A DNA stretch of 10,771 nt from an uncultured Eubacteriales bacterium (GCA_905201505.1 CAJKOJ010000066.1:1-10771); one strand, 5' to 3'; counted from the stretch's first letter, positions 1 through 6,890 are shown. A program made the numbers and translations. Notes: generated by a model from the sequence alone, not told the origin.

Positions 1-62
1 TTTTTTAACTTTTTGCATAAAAAACTTTATTTTTTTCGTTATATTTGCACAAAGCAAATTTA

Positions 63-91
63 TTGACAAATACTGTAATTAATATTATAAT
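63..91 (+). promoter_or_regulatory. Consensus sigma-A promoter of gdhA
   Basis: A perfect -35 box TTGACA (63-68) and a perfect -10 box TATAAT (86-91) are separated by exactly 17 bp, so transcription should start near 98. This leaves a 5' leader of roughly 170 nt before gdhA. Just upstream of the -35 box is a small dyad, ATTTGC/GCAAAT (43-59), which may be chance in such AT-rich DNA. Such a strong core promoter fits the high expression usual for glutamate dehydrogenase in anaerobes. Confidence 0.85.
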
Positions 92-119
92 TTATTTTAA
101 GGGATACAAGGATGTATTA

Positions 120-143
120 ATACAACAGATATATCTGTTGTAT
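120..143. promoter_or_regulatory. Perfect 24-bp palindrome in the gdhA leader (operator or RNA hairpin)
   Basis: Two copies of the half-site ATACAACAGATA meet head to head without a mismatch, starting about 22 nt after the predicted transcription start. In DNA this would suit a dimeric regulator acting as a roadblock. In RNA it would fold as a 10-bp stem with a UAUA loop. It is followed by GTTTTACGCC rather than a run of T, so it is not a standard intrinsic terminator. I do not recognise the half-site as that of a known regulator. Confidence 0.6.
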
Positions 144-207
144 GTTTTACGCCAAAATAAAAAATTTCTGCATCGGTTAACAGTTACCGCATATAAATAT
201 CAACAGG

Positions 208-253
208 AATTTTCACCCCAACAAACAATATATAAATAAATTTTCAGAACGGA
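208..253 (+). promoter_or_regulatory. Two AATTTTC elements, possible CodY sites ahead of gdhA
   Basis: AATTTTC occurs at 208-214 and again at 239-245, 31 bp apart, about three helical turns. The second continues as AATTTTCAGAA, matching the first 11 of 15 positions of the known CodY consensus AATTTTCWGAAAATT, and it abuts the gdhA ribosome binding site. CodY commonly controls nitrogen genes in Firmicutes. No codY gene is in the window, and AT-rich DNA gives chance matches, so this is tentative. Confidence 0.3.
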
Positions 254-265
254 GGAAACAAAACT

Positions 266-1597
266 ATGGGATATGTAGATAGAGTTCTTGCTGAACTTAT
301 TGAAAAAAATCCAGCACAGCCGGAATTTCACCAGGCTGCAACAGAGGTATTAACAACACTTAAGCCTGTTATTGAGGCTGACAAAAGATATGAAGAATCA
401 GCACTTCTTGAAAGACTTGTTGAACCTGAAAGACAAATTATGTTTAGAGTGCCTTGGATTGATGACAAGGGCAATGTACAGGTAAACAGAGGATTCAGAG
501 TACAGTTTAATTCTGCTATAGGACCTTACAAGGGCGGTTTAAGATTTCACCCTTCTGTAAATCTTGGTATTATTAAGTTTTTAGGCTTTGAACAAATTTT
601 TAAGAACAGTTTAACAGGTCTGCCTATCGGCGGCGGTAAAGGTGGTTCAGACTTTGATCCTAAGGGTAAATCTGATAACGAAGTTATGAGATTTTGTCAA
701 AGCTTTATGACAGAACTCTACAGACATATTGGTGCTGATGTCGACGTTCCCGCTGGTGATATTGGTGTAGGCGGCAGAGAAGTTGGCTATATGTATGGTC
801 AGTACAAGAGAATTACAGGTCTTTATGAAGGTGTTTTAACAGGCAAAGGACTTACTTTCGGCGGCTCATTAGTAAGAACAGAAGCTACCGGATATGGTCT
901 TGTATATCTTGTTGAAGAAATGCTTAACAATAAGGGCAACAGCTTTAAGGATAAGACAGTTGTTATCTCAGGTGCCGGCAATGTTGCTGTCTTTGCAGCT
1001 GAAAAGGCTACTAAATTAGGTGCAAAGGTTGTTTCTCTCTCAGATTCAAACGGTTATATATATGATGCTGACGGTGTTGACATTGAGTATGTTAAGGACT
1101 TGAAGTTCAACAGAAGAGGAAGACTTTCTGAATATACTCAGACACACAAAAACGCTGAATACCATGAGGGTAAAGGTGTTTGGAATATTAAGTGTGATAT
1201 TGCTCTTCCTTGTGCAACTCAGAACGAACTTAACGAAGCTGATGCTAAAGCACTTGTTGCAAATGGTTGTATAGCTGTCGGTGAAGGTGCAAATATGCCT
1301 TCAACATTAGAAGCAATTAATGTATTTTTAAACAGTAACATATTATTTGCCCCTGCTAAGGCTGCTAATGCCGGTGGTGTTGCTACATCTGCACTTGAAA
1401 TGAGCCAGAACAGTGAAAGATTAAGCTGGACATTTGAAGAAGTTGACGCTAAGCTTCACGGTATTATGGTTAATATCTGTAAGAATATGACTGAGCAGGC
1501 AGAAATGTATGGTATGAAGGATAACTACGTTGCCGGTGCTAATATTGCCGGATTCAAGAAGGTAGCTGAAGCAATGTTAGCTCAAGGTATCTGCTGA
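266..1597 (+). CDS. gdhA: Glutamate dehydrogenase, probably NADP-dependent (EC 1.4.1.4)
   Basis: This 443-residue enzyme is a full-length member of the hexameric glutamate dehydrogenase family. It interconverts 2-oxoglutarate plus ammonium and glutamate in the cytoplasm. The substrate domain shows PYKGGLRFHPS (Lys89), Lys113, the catalytic PIGGGKGGSDF (Lys125) and PAGDIGVGG (Asp165). These lie at the same residue numbers as in the well-studied Clostridium symbiosum enzyme, as does Ser380 in LEMSQN. The Rossmann domain has GAGNVA at 236-241, then SDSNG at 259-263 after the second strand. The NAD-specific C. symbiosum enzyme has, as I recall, GFGNVA and SGPDG there, so I infer a preference for NADP and an assimilatory role. 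The start has GGAGG 10 nt upstream. The gene is monocistronic, with its own strong promoter and terminator, and converges on the thiN block. Confidence 0.96.
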   Translation: MGYVDRVLAELIEKNPAQPEFHQAATEVLTTLKPVIEADKRYEESALLERLVEPERQIMFRVPWIDDKGNVQVNRGFRVQFNSAIGPYKGGLRFHPSVNLGIIKFLGFEQIFKNSLTGLPIGGGKGGSDFDPKGKSDNEVMRFCQSFMTELYRHIGADVDVPAGDIGVGGREVGYMYGQYKRITGLYEGVLTGKGLTFGGSLVRTEATGYGLVYLVEEMLNNKGNSFKDKTVVISGAGNVAVFAAEKATKLGAKVVSLSDSNGYIYDADGVDIEYVKDLKFNRRGRLSEYTQTHKNAEYHEGKGVWNIKCDIALPCATQNELNEADAKALVANGCIAVGEGANMPSTLEAINVFLNSNILFAPAKAANAGGVATSALEMSQNSERLSWTFEEVDAKLHGIMVNICKNMTEQAEMYGMKDNYVAGANIAGFKKVAEAMLAQGIC

Positions 1598-1635
1598 TAA
1601 AATCTATAATAACTAAAGTATTTTTATAAAAATAT

Positions 1636-1679
1636 AAAGAGTTGCTGAAAATTAATAGTTTTCAACAACTCTTTTTTAT
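1636..1679. terminator. Rho-independent terminator after gdhA, probably bidirectional
   Basis: The arms AAAGAGTTG (1636-1644) and CAACTCTTT (1666-1674), plus inner arms TGAAAA and TTTTCA, form a 15-bp stem with one C/A mismatch and a 7-nt loop. A run of six T follows on the + strand. Read from the - strand, the same hairpin is followed by ATATTTTTATAAAAA, so it can also end the long convergent block. Confidence 0.88.
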
Positions 1680-1698
1680 ACATTAATATAATAGACAG

Positions 1699-1842
1699 TT
1701 AATTCAATTGCCATATACCAATGCAAATAAATACTATACTGCAAAAACAACCCAAATTCAAAATTCTACAAAGCAAAATACCTATACCAAGTCCTATAAT
1801 GAACACACCAAGGAGATATTTTCTTATATCGCAAAACCTCAC
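1699..1842 (-). CDS. Small Cys-rich two-helix membrane protein, function unknown
   Basis: This 47-residue frame is the last gene of the - strand block. The sequence is almost all hydrophobic: a basic N-terminus (MRFCDIRKY), a first helix at about 9-25 with glycines spaced GLGIG, a short turn with Arg26 and Asn29, and a second helix at about 30-46 ending in Trp. It has five cysteines (4, 25, 32, 34, 40). I chose the GTG start at 1842 because GAGGG (1853-1857) lies 10 nt upstream and the positive N-terminus then fits. An in-frame ATG at 1863 or TTG at 1881 would add 7 or 13 residues but has a weak or no binding site. The thiN stop is 45 nt upstream. Short GIG-rich membrane peptides of this layout are common in Clostridia, but I cannot name the family. 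It occupies the place of spoVM in Bacillus yet does not resemble SpoVM. Confidence 0.5.
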   Translation of the reverse strand: MRFCDIRKYLLGVFIIGLGIGILLCRILNLGCFCSIVFICIGIWQLN

Positions 1843-1887
1843 ATCAAAACATCCCTCACCCATATATACTATTTTATGCAAATAGTT

Positions 1888-2520
1888 TTAATCTCTTGAC
1901 ATAATTAAAATTAAAATTCCCTCTTTTACAGAAACTGTTGCAATATCCGATGCCATTACATTACTTACACCTAAAGATGTGCCTATTTCCATATCCGCAT
2001 CCTTAAGTTTATATTCAAGATTTTCAGTATTTATTCCCTTAACCATTGTAGTCAGTGGAATAAGGGATACCGTTTGTCCTTTTTCACCCACTATATCTAT
2101 ACTGTCCTCTACAAGAGTAATTATATTATGTTCATCAAGGAGACAAGCCCTTACACCTAATCTCATAGGTGCAAGAAGAATATGTACATTTGCCAGACTG
2201 TGGTCAAACCGGCTTCCAAGTCCGCCCACTATGTATATCTCATCTGCACCCTTTTCCAATGCCATATCAATAGCAATTTCCATATCTGTTTTGTCTTTTT
2301 TAGCAGGGTATTCAATTTTTAAAACGCCTAAACTATCAAAAAAATCTTCATCTGCTGAATTTGCAGAATCAAAATCCCCAACTATTACATTTGGCATTAT
2401 CATCATAGCCCTGCAATGCCTTATTCCTCCGTCACAGGCAATAATATAGGCATCTTCAAAATATTCCCTTACTATATCATAATCCTTGATATCACCATTA
2501 CCAATTATTATAGTTTTCAT
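1888..2520 (-). CDS. thiN: Thiamine pyrophosphokinase (EC 2.7.6.2)
   Basis: This cytoplasmic enzyme of 210 residues transfers pyrophosphate from ATP to thiamine, giving the cofactor thiamine diphosphate. Family motifs are all present: ACDGGIRHC at 28-36, VGDFDS at 47-52 (metal and ATP site), KKDKTDMEIAI at 74-84 with the DKTD core, and GGLGSRFDHSLANV at 99-112. The C-terminal third forms the thiamine-binding beta domain, with the typical GTSLGVSN turn at 180-187. The length is normal. GAGG lies 7 nt before the ATG. The gene follows rpe, as in Bacillus subtilis (where it was called yloS). No thiamine riboswitch is visible in the 93-nt gap upstream, so expression probably follows the shared transcript rather than thiamine level. 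Confidence 0.94.
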   Translation of the reverse strand: MKTIIIGNGDIKDYDIVREYFEDAYIIACDGGIRHCRAMMIMPNVIVGDFDSANSADEDFFDSLGVLKIEYPAKKDKTDMEIAIDMALEKGADEIYIVGGLGSRFDHSLANVHILLAPMRLGVRACLLDEHNIITLVEDSIDIVGEKGQTVSLIPLTTMVKGINTENLEYKLKDADMEIGTSLGVSNVMASDIATVSVKEGILILIMSRD

Positions 2521-2613
2521 ATTGCTACCTCATTTTAATTTCAGCATTTTCACATAGTATTTATAAGCTAATAAGTTAAATAATTTTATTAGTATTTCTC
2601 CTGAAATTATAAA

Positions 2614-3276
2614 TTAATACTTTCTCATAATATCATTAAATTCCTGTATTCTTTCTGCTGTATTATATTTGCCAAAAACAGCTGAACCTGCAACAATAAT
2701 ATTTGCTCCTGCATCAAGAGGCTTTGTAATATTATCTGCATTTATACCGCCGTCAATTTCAATATCGTAACTAAGTCCATTCTTAACTTTATATTCTGCA
2801 AGCCCTTTAACATTTTCAAGGGTAGATTCAATAAAGCTTTGACCGCCGAAGCCAGGTTCAACACTCATTACCAAAAACATATCTGCATATTCAGCAAGAT
2901 TCAGAACATCTTTATAGCTTGTCTTTGGCTTTATTGTAACAGCAGACTTTTTACCAAGCTCCCTAATTCTTTTAAGGACAGGCACACAGTCTTCTGTTGC
3001 CTCATAATGAATATTTATAATATCAGAACCCGCCTCAGCAAAAGCCTCTATATATCTCTCAGGCTTTACTATCATCAGGTGTACGTCAAGCACAAGATCT
3101 GTTATTTTTCTTATACTTTTTACTACAGGTATACCTATTGAAATATTTGGCACAAACATACCATCCATTACGTCTATATGCAGATACTCTACATTATTAT
3201 CTTCACAAATCTTTATTTCTCTGTCAAGCTTAGTAAAGTCGGCTGAAAGCAATGACGGTGACAATTTACAATTCAT
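2614..3276 (-). CDS. rpe: Ribulose-phosphate 3-epimerase (EC 5.1.3.1)
   Basis: This 220-residue TIM-barrel enzyme interconverts ribulose 5-phosphate and xylulose 5-phosphate in the non-oxidative pentose phosphate pathway. The signatures in order are LSPSLLSADF (5-14), HIDVMDGMFVPN (33-44), DVHLMI (64-69), the phosphate loop region MSVEPGFGGQ (137-146), EIDGGIN (173-179) and the second phosphate loop VAGSAVFG (195-202). The metal ligands His33, Asp35, His66 and Asp175 are all present. The start is firm, with AAAGGAG 7 nt upstream. The gene lies 29 nt downstream of rsgA. Its conserved place in a translation/signalling block is known in Firmicutes but has no obvious metabolic reason. Confidence 0.96.
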   Translation of the reverse strand: MNCKLSPSLLSADFTKLDREIKICEDNNVEYLHIDVMDGMFVPNISIGIPVVKSIRKITDLVLDVHLMIVKPERYIEAFAEAGSDIINIHYEATEDCVPVLKRIRELGKKSAVTIKPKTSYKDVLNLAEYADMFLVMSVEPGFGGQSFIESTLENVKGLAEYKVKNGLSYDIEIDGGINADNITKPLDAGANIIVAGSAVFGKYNTAERIQEFNDIMRKY

Positions 3277-3305
3277 AATAATCTCCTTTGTTTAGTCATT
3301 TACAT

Positions 3306-4169
3306 TTATCTTTTTTGTTTTAATTCATTATATAAATACACAAATCTATCATATCTTTCCTGTGATATATCCTCTCCTATATGCTGTTTTACAGCACAAT
3401 CAGGCTCTGCAATATGTGCACAGTCTATAAAACGGCATTTGCCTAAATATTTATCAAATTCCCTAAAATAATGTTGTATATCATCCGCCTTTAAAAAATC
3501 AAGAGATAAAGATGTAAAACCGGGTGAATCTACAATATATGTTTCATCTTCCATATGAAGCAGTTCAACTTGTCTTGTTGTATGCTTTCCCCTTTCTATT
3601 TTACGGCTTATTTCGCCAGTCAGCCTGTTGCTTTCAGGTATCAATTCATTAATAATACTTGATTTGCCCACCCCTGACGGACCTGCAAAAACAGCCACAC
3701 CTTTTATGTGTTCCTTCAGAGTTTCAATTCCTGTTTTCTCTTTTGCAGAAATATAAACTACAGGATAAAGTGTTCCATATATACGGTCAAACTCCTGTTT
3801 TTCCTTTTTCCCTGTAAGTTCAGATTTGTTAATACATATAACAATATTAGGAATCTTCTGTATTTCTGCCATTAGCAAAAAACGATCGAGCAAGTCCATA
3901 TTAATATCAGGACTTGCAGCAGCAAATGTAATGACTGCTGTATCAATATTTGCTGCTCTTGGCCTGATAAGATAGTTCTTTCTTTCTTCAATTTTATCAA
4001 GTGCACCTTTTTTGTTTACTTCGTCCAAAACAGTAAATTTAACAAAATCCCCTACAGTCGGAGTTATTTTTGCCTTTCTGAATTTTCCGCGTGCACTGCA
4101 TTCATATACTGAGTTACCGGCGGCCACGTAATAGAGACCGCCCACTCCTCTTATTATTCTTCCAGTCAT
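3306..4169 (-). CDS. rsgA: Ribosome small-subunit assembly GTPase RsgA
   Basis: RsgA (CpgA, YloQ) is a circularly permuted GTPase that binds the 30S subunit late in its maturation. It has 287 residues from the chosen start. An N-terminal OB fold (about 1-65) is followed by the permuted G motifs: G4 INKSE (about 113-117), G5 SAKEKTG, the P-loop GPSGVGKSS (163-171), the switch HTTRQVEL and G3 DSPGF. The C-terminal zinc knuckle is Cys245, Cys250, His252 and Cys258 (C-x4-C-x-H-x5-C). The ATG at 4169 comes one base after the prkC stop and gives the usual MxGRIIRGVGGLYYV beginning. A GTG at 4184 would add five residues but has no binding site of its own. The weak GTGAG 10 nt upstream suggests coupling to prkC translation. 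In other Firmicutes this protein is phosphorylated by PrkC, matching the neighbourhood. Confidence 0.95.
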   Translation of the reverse strand: MTGRIIRGVGGLYYVAAGNSVYECSARGKFRKAKITPTVGDFVKFTVLDEVNKKGALDKIEERKNYLIRPRAANIDTAVITFAAASPDINMDLLDRFLLMAEIQKIPNIVICINKSELTGKKEKQEFDRIYGTLYPVVYISAKEKTGIETLKEHIKGVAVFAGPSGVGKSSIINELIPESNRLTGEISRKIERGKHTTRQVELLHMEDETYIVDSPGFTSLSLDFLKADDIQHYFREFDKYLGKCRFIDCAHIAEPDCAVKQHIGEDISQERYDRFVYLYNELKQKR

Positions 4170-4170
4170 A

Positions 4171-6141
4171 TTATTTTGTCTCACTATATATTACATTTCC
4201 ATTTACAATAACCTTATATTCCGTACTGCCGTCTGATGTGTCATTTACAGTAAAAGGAAAATCATCTTTAGACAGTGTAAGTTCCTTTAATGTTGTTTCA
4301 TTTCCGTTTTTCTTTGCAGTTACCTTAACTGTATTTGTATCTGACAAGGTTGACTTGTCAGGATTAACAGGAATACTAACACTTCTGTCTGCCGGCGGTG
4401 CAGCTGTTACAGGTTCAGGAGCCTTTGTTGCAGCTTCTGTCACAGCCTCAGTTGTAGGCTCCTCTATATCTATTATAGCAGGAACGCTAATTGACGTAAC
4501 CTCCGTTGCATCTGCCCTTACTCCTCTGCTTATTGTAACCGTAACCTGACTTCCGATAGGCACAAAAGTATCCGGTGCTATGCCCTGATCAATTACCTTA
4601 CCCTCAGGTACAGTATCGCTGTACCCATCAATAAATTTTGCACTTAAACCCAAATCATCCAGCATAAGCAAGACTTCTTCCTGAGTTTTCATTTTAAGGT
4701 CAGGCACTTTAACTTCTTCATCAACAGCCCCCTGACTTACTTTTACATTAATTCTGGCATCTGCACTGACCATTTCACCTGCATCTGGTGTCTGTTCAAT
4801 AATTTCTCCCACAGGTTTATCGCTGCTCACATAATCAACCTGACCAAGTGACAATCCCATTTCCGCAAGTTCTTCCTCAGCCTTTGATTTTCTCAAACCT
4901 ACCACATTAGGCACCTGTATATCACCGGCACCGAAGCTAACATATAATACAACTACATCACCGGCATTAACTCTTTCACCCTTTTCAGGGGTCTGCTGTG
5001 CAACACAGCCTGCTTCAACATCAGCTTGATAAACGTCTTTTCTTTCAACAGTCAGTCCCTTTCTTTCAGCCTTAAAAGAAGCTTTTTCATAAGTCATACC
5101 CACAAAATCAGGAACTTTAATTGTATCTCCGTATATGGTATTGCTTATGATACTTCCACCAACTGTAATAAGAATTATTATTAGAATTCCGGTAATAACA
5201 GCTGTAATTATCACATTACGCTCTCTCTTTTTAATGTCCAGAGCTTCATCATCTTCCTCATAATCCTCAATTTTAGGAATTGGCTTTTTTGCCTGATTTA
5301 AAGGCTTATTCCTGCCTTCCATAACATTTTTAAGAGCACTCTCCATTTCACGCGCACTTTGATACCTGTTTTTAGGTTCCTTGGCAGATGCCTTTTTAAT
5401 TATTTCTATTATTTCCTGAGAAACTTTTGGGTTTACATCCCTCGGGTCTGGAATAGGGGATTTAATATGCTTCATTGCCAAATCAAGTGCAGACTGTCCC
5501 TCGAAAGGAATAACTCCTGTTACCATTTCATACAAAACAATGCCAAGAGAATAAATGTCACTTCTCTGATCCACATCATCGCCCTTTGCCTGTTCCGGAG
5601 AAAAATAATGAACAGAGCCCATATAATCTCCCTGTGTATTCTCCATACTGTTTGCTTTAGCGATACCAAAATCAGTTACTTTAGCAGTGAGTTTGCCCCC
5701 TATACTTGTAAGCAATATATTTTCAGGCTTAATATCTCTGTGAATTACTCCATGAGCATGGGCGTTTTCAAGCCCGGCTGCTATCTGCATTGCAATATCA
5801 CAGGCAGTTTTATTATCCAAAGGTGCCTTCTTATATATAAGTTCTTTTAATGTATATCCGTCAATGTACTCCATAACAATATAATAAATATCTCCATCAT
5901 TTCCTACATCATATACATTAACAATATTTGTATGAGCAAGCTGAGCGGCTGCTCTTGCCTCTGTACTGAATCTGTTAATAAACCCTTCATCTTCAATATA
6001 ATCAGATTTCAGCACTTTAAAAGTTACATCTCTGCCAAGCTTTAAATCATTTGCCTTATAGACAATTGCCATACCGCCTTTGCCTATAGTTTCAATAATT
6101 TTATATCTTTGGCTGACTATACAACCATTTTCAAGCATCAT
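4171..6141 (-). CDS. prkC: PASTA-domain Ser/Thr protein kinase PrkC (Stk1 family, EC 2.7.11.1)
   Basis: This membrane kinase of 656 residues senses muropeptides or lipid II outside and phosphorylates cytoplasmic targets. The kinase domain (about 12-270) has the glycine loop IGKGGMAIVY (19-28), Lys42 in FKVLK, HRDIKPEN (134-141), DFG (157-159) and SPEQ (181-184). A basic/acidic juxtamembrane stretch leads to one transmembrane helix (about 309-330). Three PASTA repeats follow (about 340-404, 407-471, 476-540). Then comes a Thr/Glu/Ala/Pro-rich linker (about 545-585) and an extra beta-rich C-terminal segment of about 70 residues. The ATG at 6141 lies 8 nt after the strong site AAGGGGGG. The GTG at 6150 overlaps that site and is rejected. 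The activation loop has few threonines (Ser165, Thr169), unlike the usual TxT cluster. The gene follows stp, its opposing phosphatase. Confidence 0.95.
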   Translation of the reverse strand: MMLENGCIVSQRYKIIETIGKGGMAIVYKANDLKLGRDVTFKVLKSDYIEDEGFINRFSTEARAAAQLAHTNIVNVYDVGNDGDIYYIVMEYIDGYTLKELIYKKAPLDNKTACDIAMQIAAGLENAHAHGVIHRDIKPENILLTSIGGKLTAKVTDFGIAKANSMENTQGDYMGSVHYFSPEQAKGDDVDQRSDIYSLGIVLYEMVTGVIPFEGQSALDLAMKHIKSPIPDPRDVNPKVSQEIIEIIKKASAKEPKNRYQSAREMESALKNVMEGRNKPLNQAKKPIPKIEDYEEDDEALDIKKRERNVIITAVITGILIIILITVGGSIISNTIYGDTIKVPDFVGMTYEKASFKAERKGLTVERKDVYQADVEAGCVAQQTPEKGERVNAGDVVVLYVSFGAGDIQVPNVVGLRKSKAEEELAEMGLSLGQVDYVSSDKPVGEIIEQTPDAGEMVSADARINVKVSQGAVDEEVKVPDLKMKTQEEVLLMLDDLGLSAKFIDGYSDTVPEGKVIDQGIAPDTFVPIGSQVTVTISRGVRADATEVTSISVPAIIDIEEPTTEAVTEAATKAPEPVTAAPPADRSVSIPVNPDKSTLSDTNTVKVTAKKNGNETTLKELTLSKDDFPFTVNDTSDGSTEYKVIVNGNVIYSETK

Positions 6142-6149
6142 ATTCAGCA

Positions 6150-6157
6150 CCCCCCTT
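6150..6157 (-). promoter_or_regulatory. Ribosome binding site deciding the prkC start
   Basis: AAGGGGGG on the - strand overlaps the stp stop codon and lies 8 nt before ATG at 6141. Because its last G begins a GTG codon, the longer GTG-started version cannot use it. Confidence 0.7.
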
Positions 6158-6890
6158 AAATATCAATTATAATAGCTGATATATTATCTTTGCCACCGCA
6201 ATTGTTAGCTGTATTAATAAGCATATCAACTCTTTGTTCAATTGTAAAATTTTTTGCTCTTGCTATGTTAAGTATTTCATCATCCTGAAGCATTGTACTT
6301 AGTCCATCACTGCACATCAGAATTATATCATCAGGCTTAACCTTCACTATAAGTCCGTCTGTTGTAATAGTTCTGTCTGTCCCCACAGCTCTTGTAATGC
6401 AGTTTCTCTGAGGATGAACTCTTGCCTCTTCCTCTGTTATCTGCCCGGCCTTAACCATCTCTGCTACAAGGGAATGGTCACTTGTTATTTGTTCAATACT
6501 ATCTCCGGATATTTTATAAAGTCTGGAATCTCCCACATGTGCAACATACATACTATCCTCTGCAATAGTCGCAGCGACCATTGTTGTGCCCATATCAACA
6601 TATTCCTCATATGTCTGTCCAAGTACATAGACAGCTTCATTTGCCATATTTATTCCACCAATAAGCATATCCAAAGGTTCTTCCATACTGTCAGACTGAT
6701 ATTTGTTAAGATAAGCAAGAAAAGCTTCTATAGCTGTACTGCTTGCTACCTGTCCTGCTTTATGACCTCCCATACCGTCAGCTACAATATACAGATTATA
6801 CAGCTTTCCTACAGGCTCATTTGACACATATATTGAATCCTCGTTCTTAGGACGTATCTGCCCTATATCAGTCCTTCCAAAGCCTAGCAT
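6156..6890 (-). CDS. stp: PP2C-family protein phosphatase Stp/PrpC (EC 3.1.3.16)
   Basis: This soluble 244-residue Mn/Mg-dependent phosphatase removes phosphate from PrkC and its substrates. The PP2C motifs appear in order: GQIRPKNEDS (10-19, Asp18), VADGMGGHKAG (36-46, Asp38), AHVGDSRLY (117-125), the flap segment around LVAEMVKAGQITEEEA (141-156), HPQRNCITRAVG (159-170), MCSDGLS (192-198, Asp195) and GGKDNIS (232-238, Asp235). All metal aspartates are present and the length is typical of the bacterial single-domain enzymes. The AAAGGAGG binding site lies inside the end of rlmN, and the ATG follows the rlmN stop after one base. This indicates coupled translation. The order phosphatase then kinase is the standard Firmicutes arrangement. 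Confidence 0.96.
   Translation of the reverse strand: MLGFGRTDIGQIRPKNEDSIYVSNEPVGKLYNLYIVADGMGGHKAGQVASSTAIEAFLAYLNKYQSDSMEEPLDMLIGGINMANEAVYVLGQTYEEYVDMGTTMVAATIAEDSMYVAHVGDSRLYKISGDSIEQITSDHSLVAEMVKAGQITEEEARVHPQRNCITRAVGTDRTITTDGLIVKVKPDDIILMCSDGLSTMLQDDEILNIARAKNFTIEQRVDMLINTANNCGGKDNISAIIIDI

Noticed and set aside
174..189. Dyad CGGT/ACCG in the gdhA leader
   Set aside because: Only four paired bases around a mismatched centre, too weak to call beside the perfect palindrome at 120-143.
45..239. 64-residue open frame on the + strand in the gdhA leader
   Set aside because: It begins with TTG, runs through the consensus promoter itself, has no binding site, and its product looks like random AT-rich translation.
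1708..1899. 63-residue + strand frame opposite the small membrane protein
   Set aside because: Low-complexity Asn/Thr/Tyr/Lys composition, no binding site, and overlap with the more protein-like - strand frame.
1979..2449. 156-residue + strand frame inside thiN
   Set aside because: It is the antisense shadow of a gene whose family motifs are all recognisable.
2521..2613. Thiamine (TPP) riboswitch before thiN
   Set aside because: I looked for the conserved CTGAGA-type core and paired arms and saw none; the gap is also too short and AT-rich.
3277..3305. Seven-codon frame ending on the rpe start codon
   Set aside because: It has no binding site of its own; its codons simply are the rpe AAAGGAG site and spacer.
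3812..3832. RsgA G4 motif reads NKSE rather than NKxD
   Set aside because: Glu for Asp is a mild change, and all other GTPase and zinc motifs are intact, so it does not suggest loss of function.
4091..4549. 152-residue hydrophobic + strand frame opposite the prkC/rsgA junction
   Set aside because: The apparent Val/Ser/Ala-rich membrane character is the antisense reading of the Thr/Glu/Ala-rich PrkC tail; no binding site.
5359..5850. 163-residue + strand frame inside the kinase domain
   Set aside because: Antisense shadow of conserved kinase motifs (HRD, DFG).
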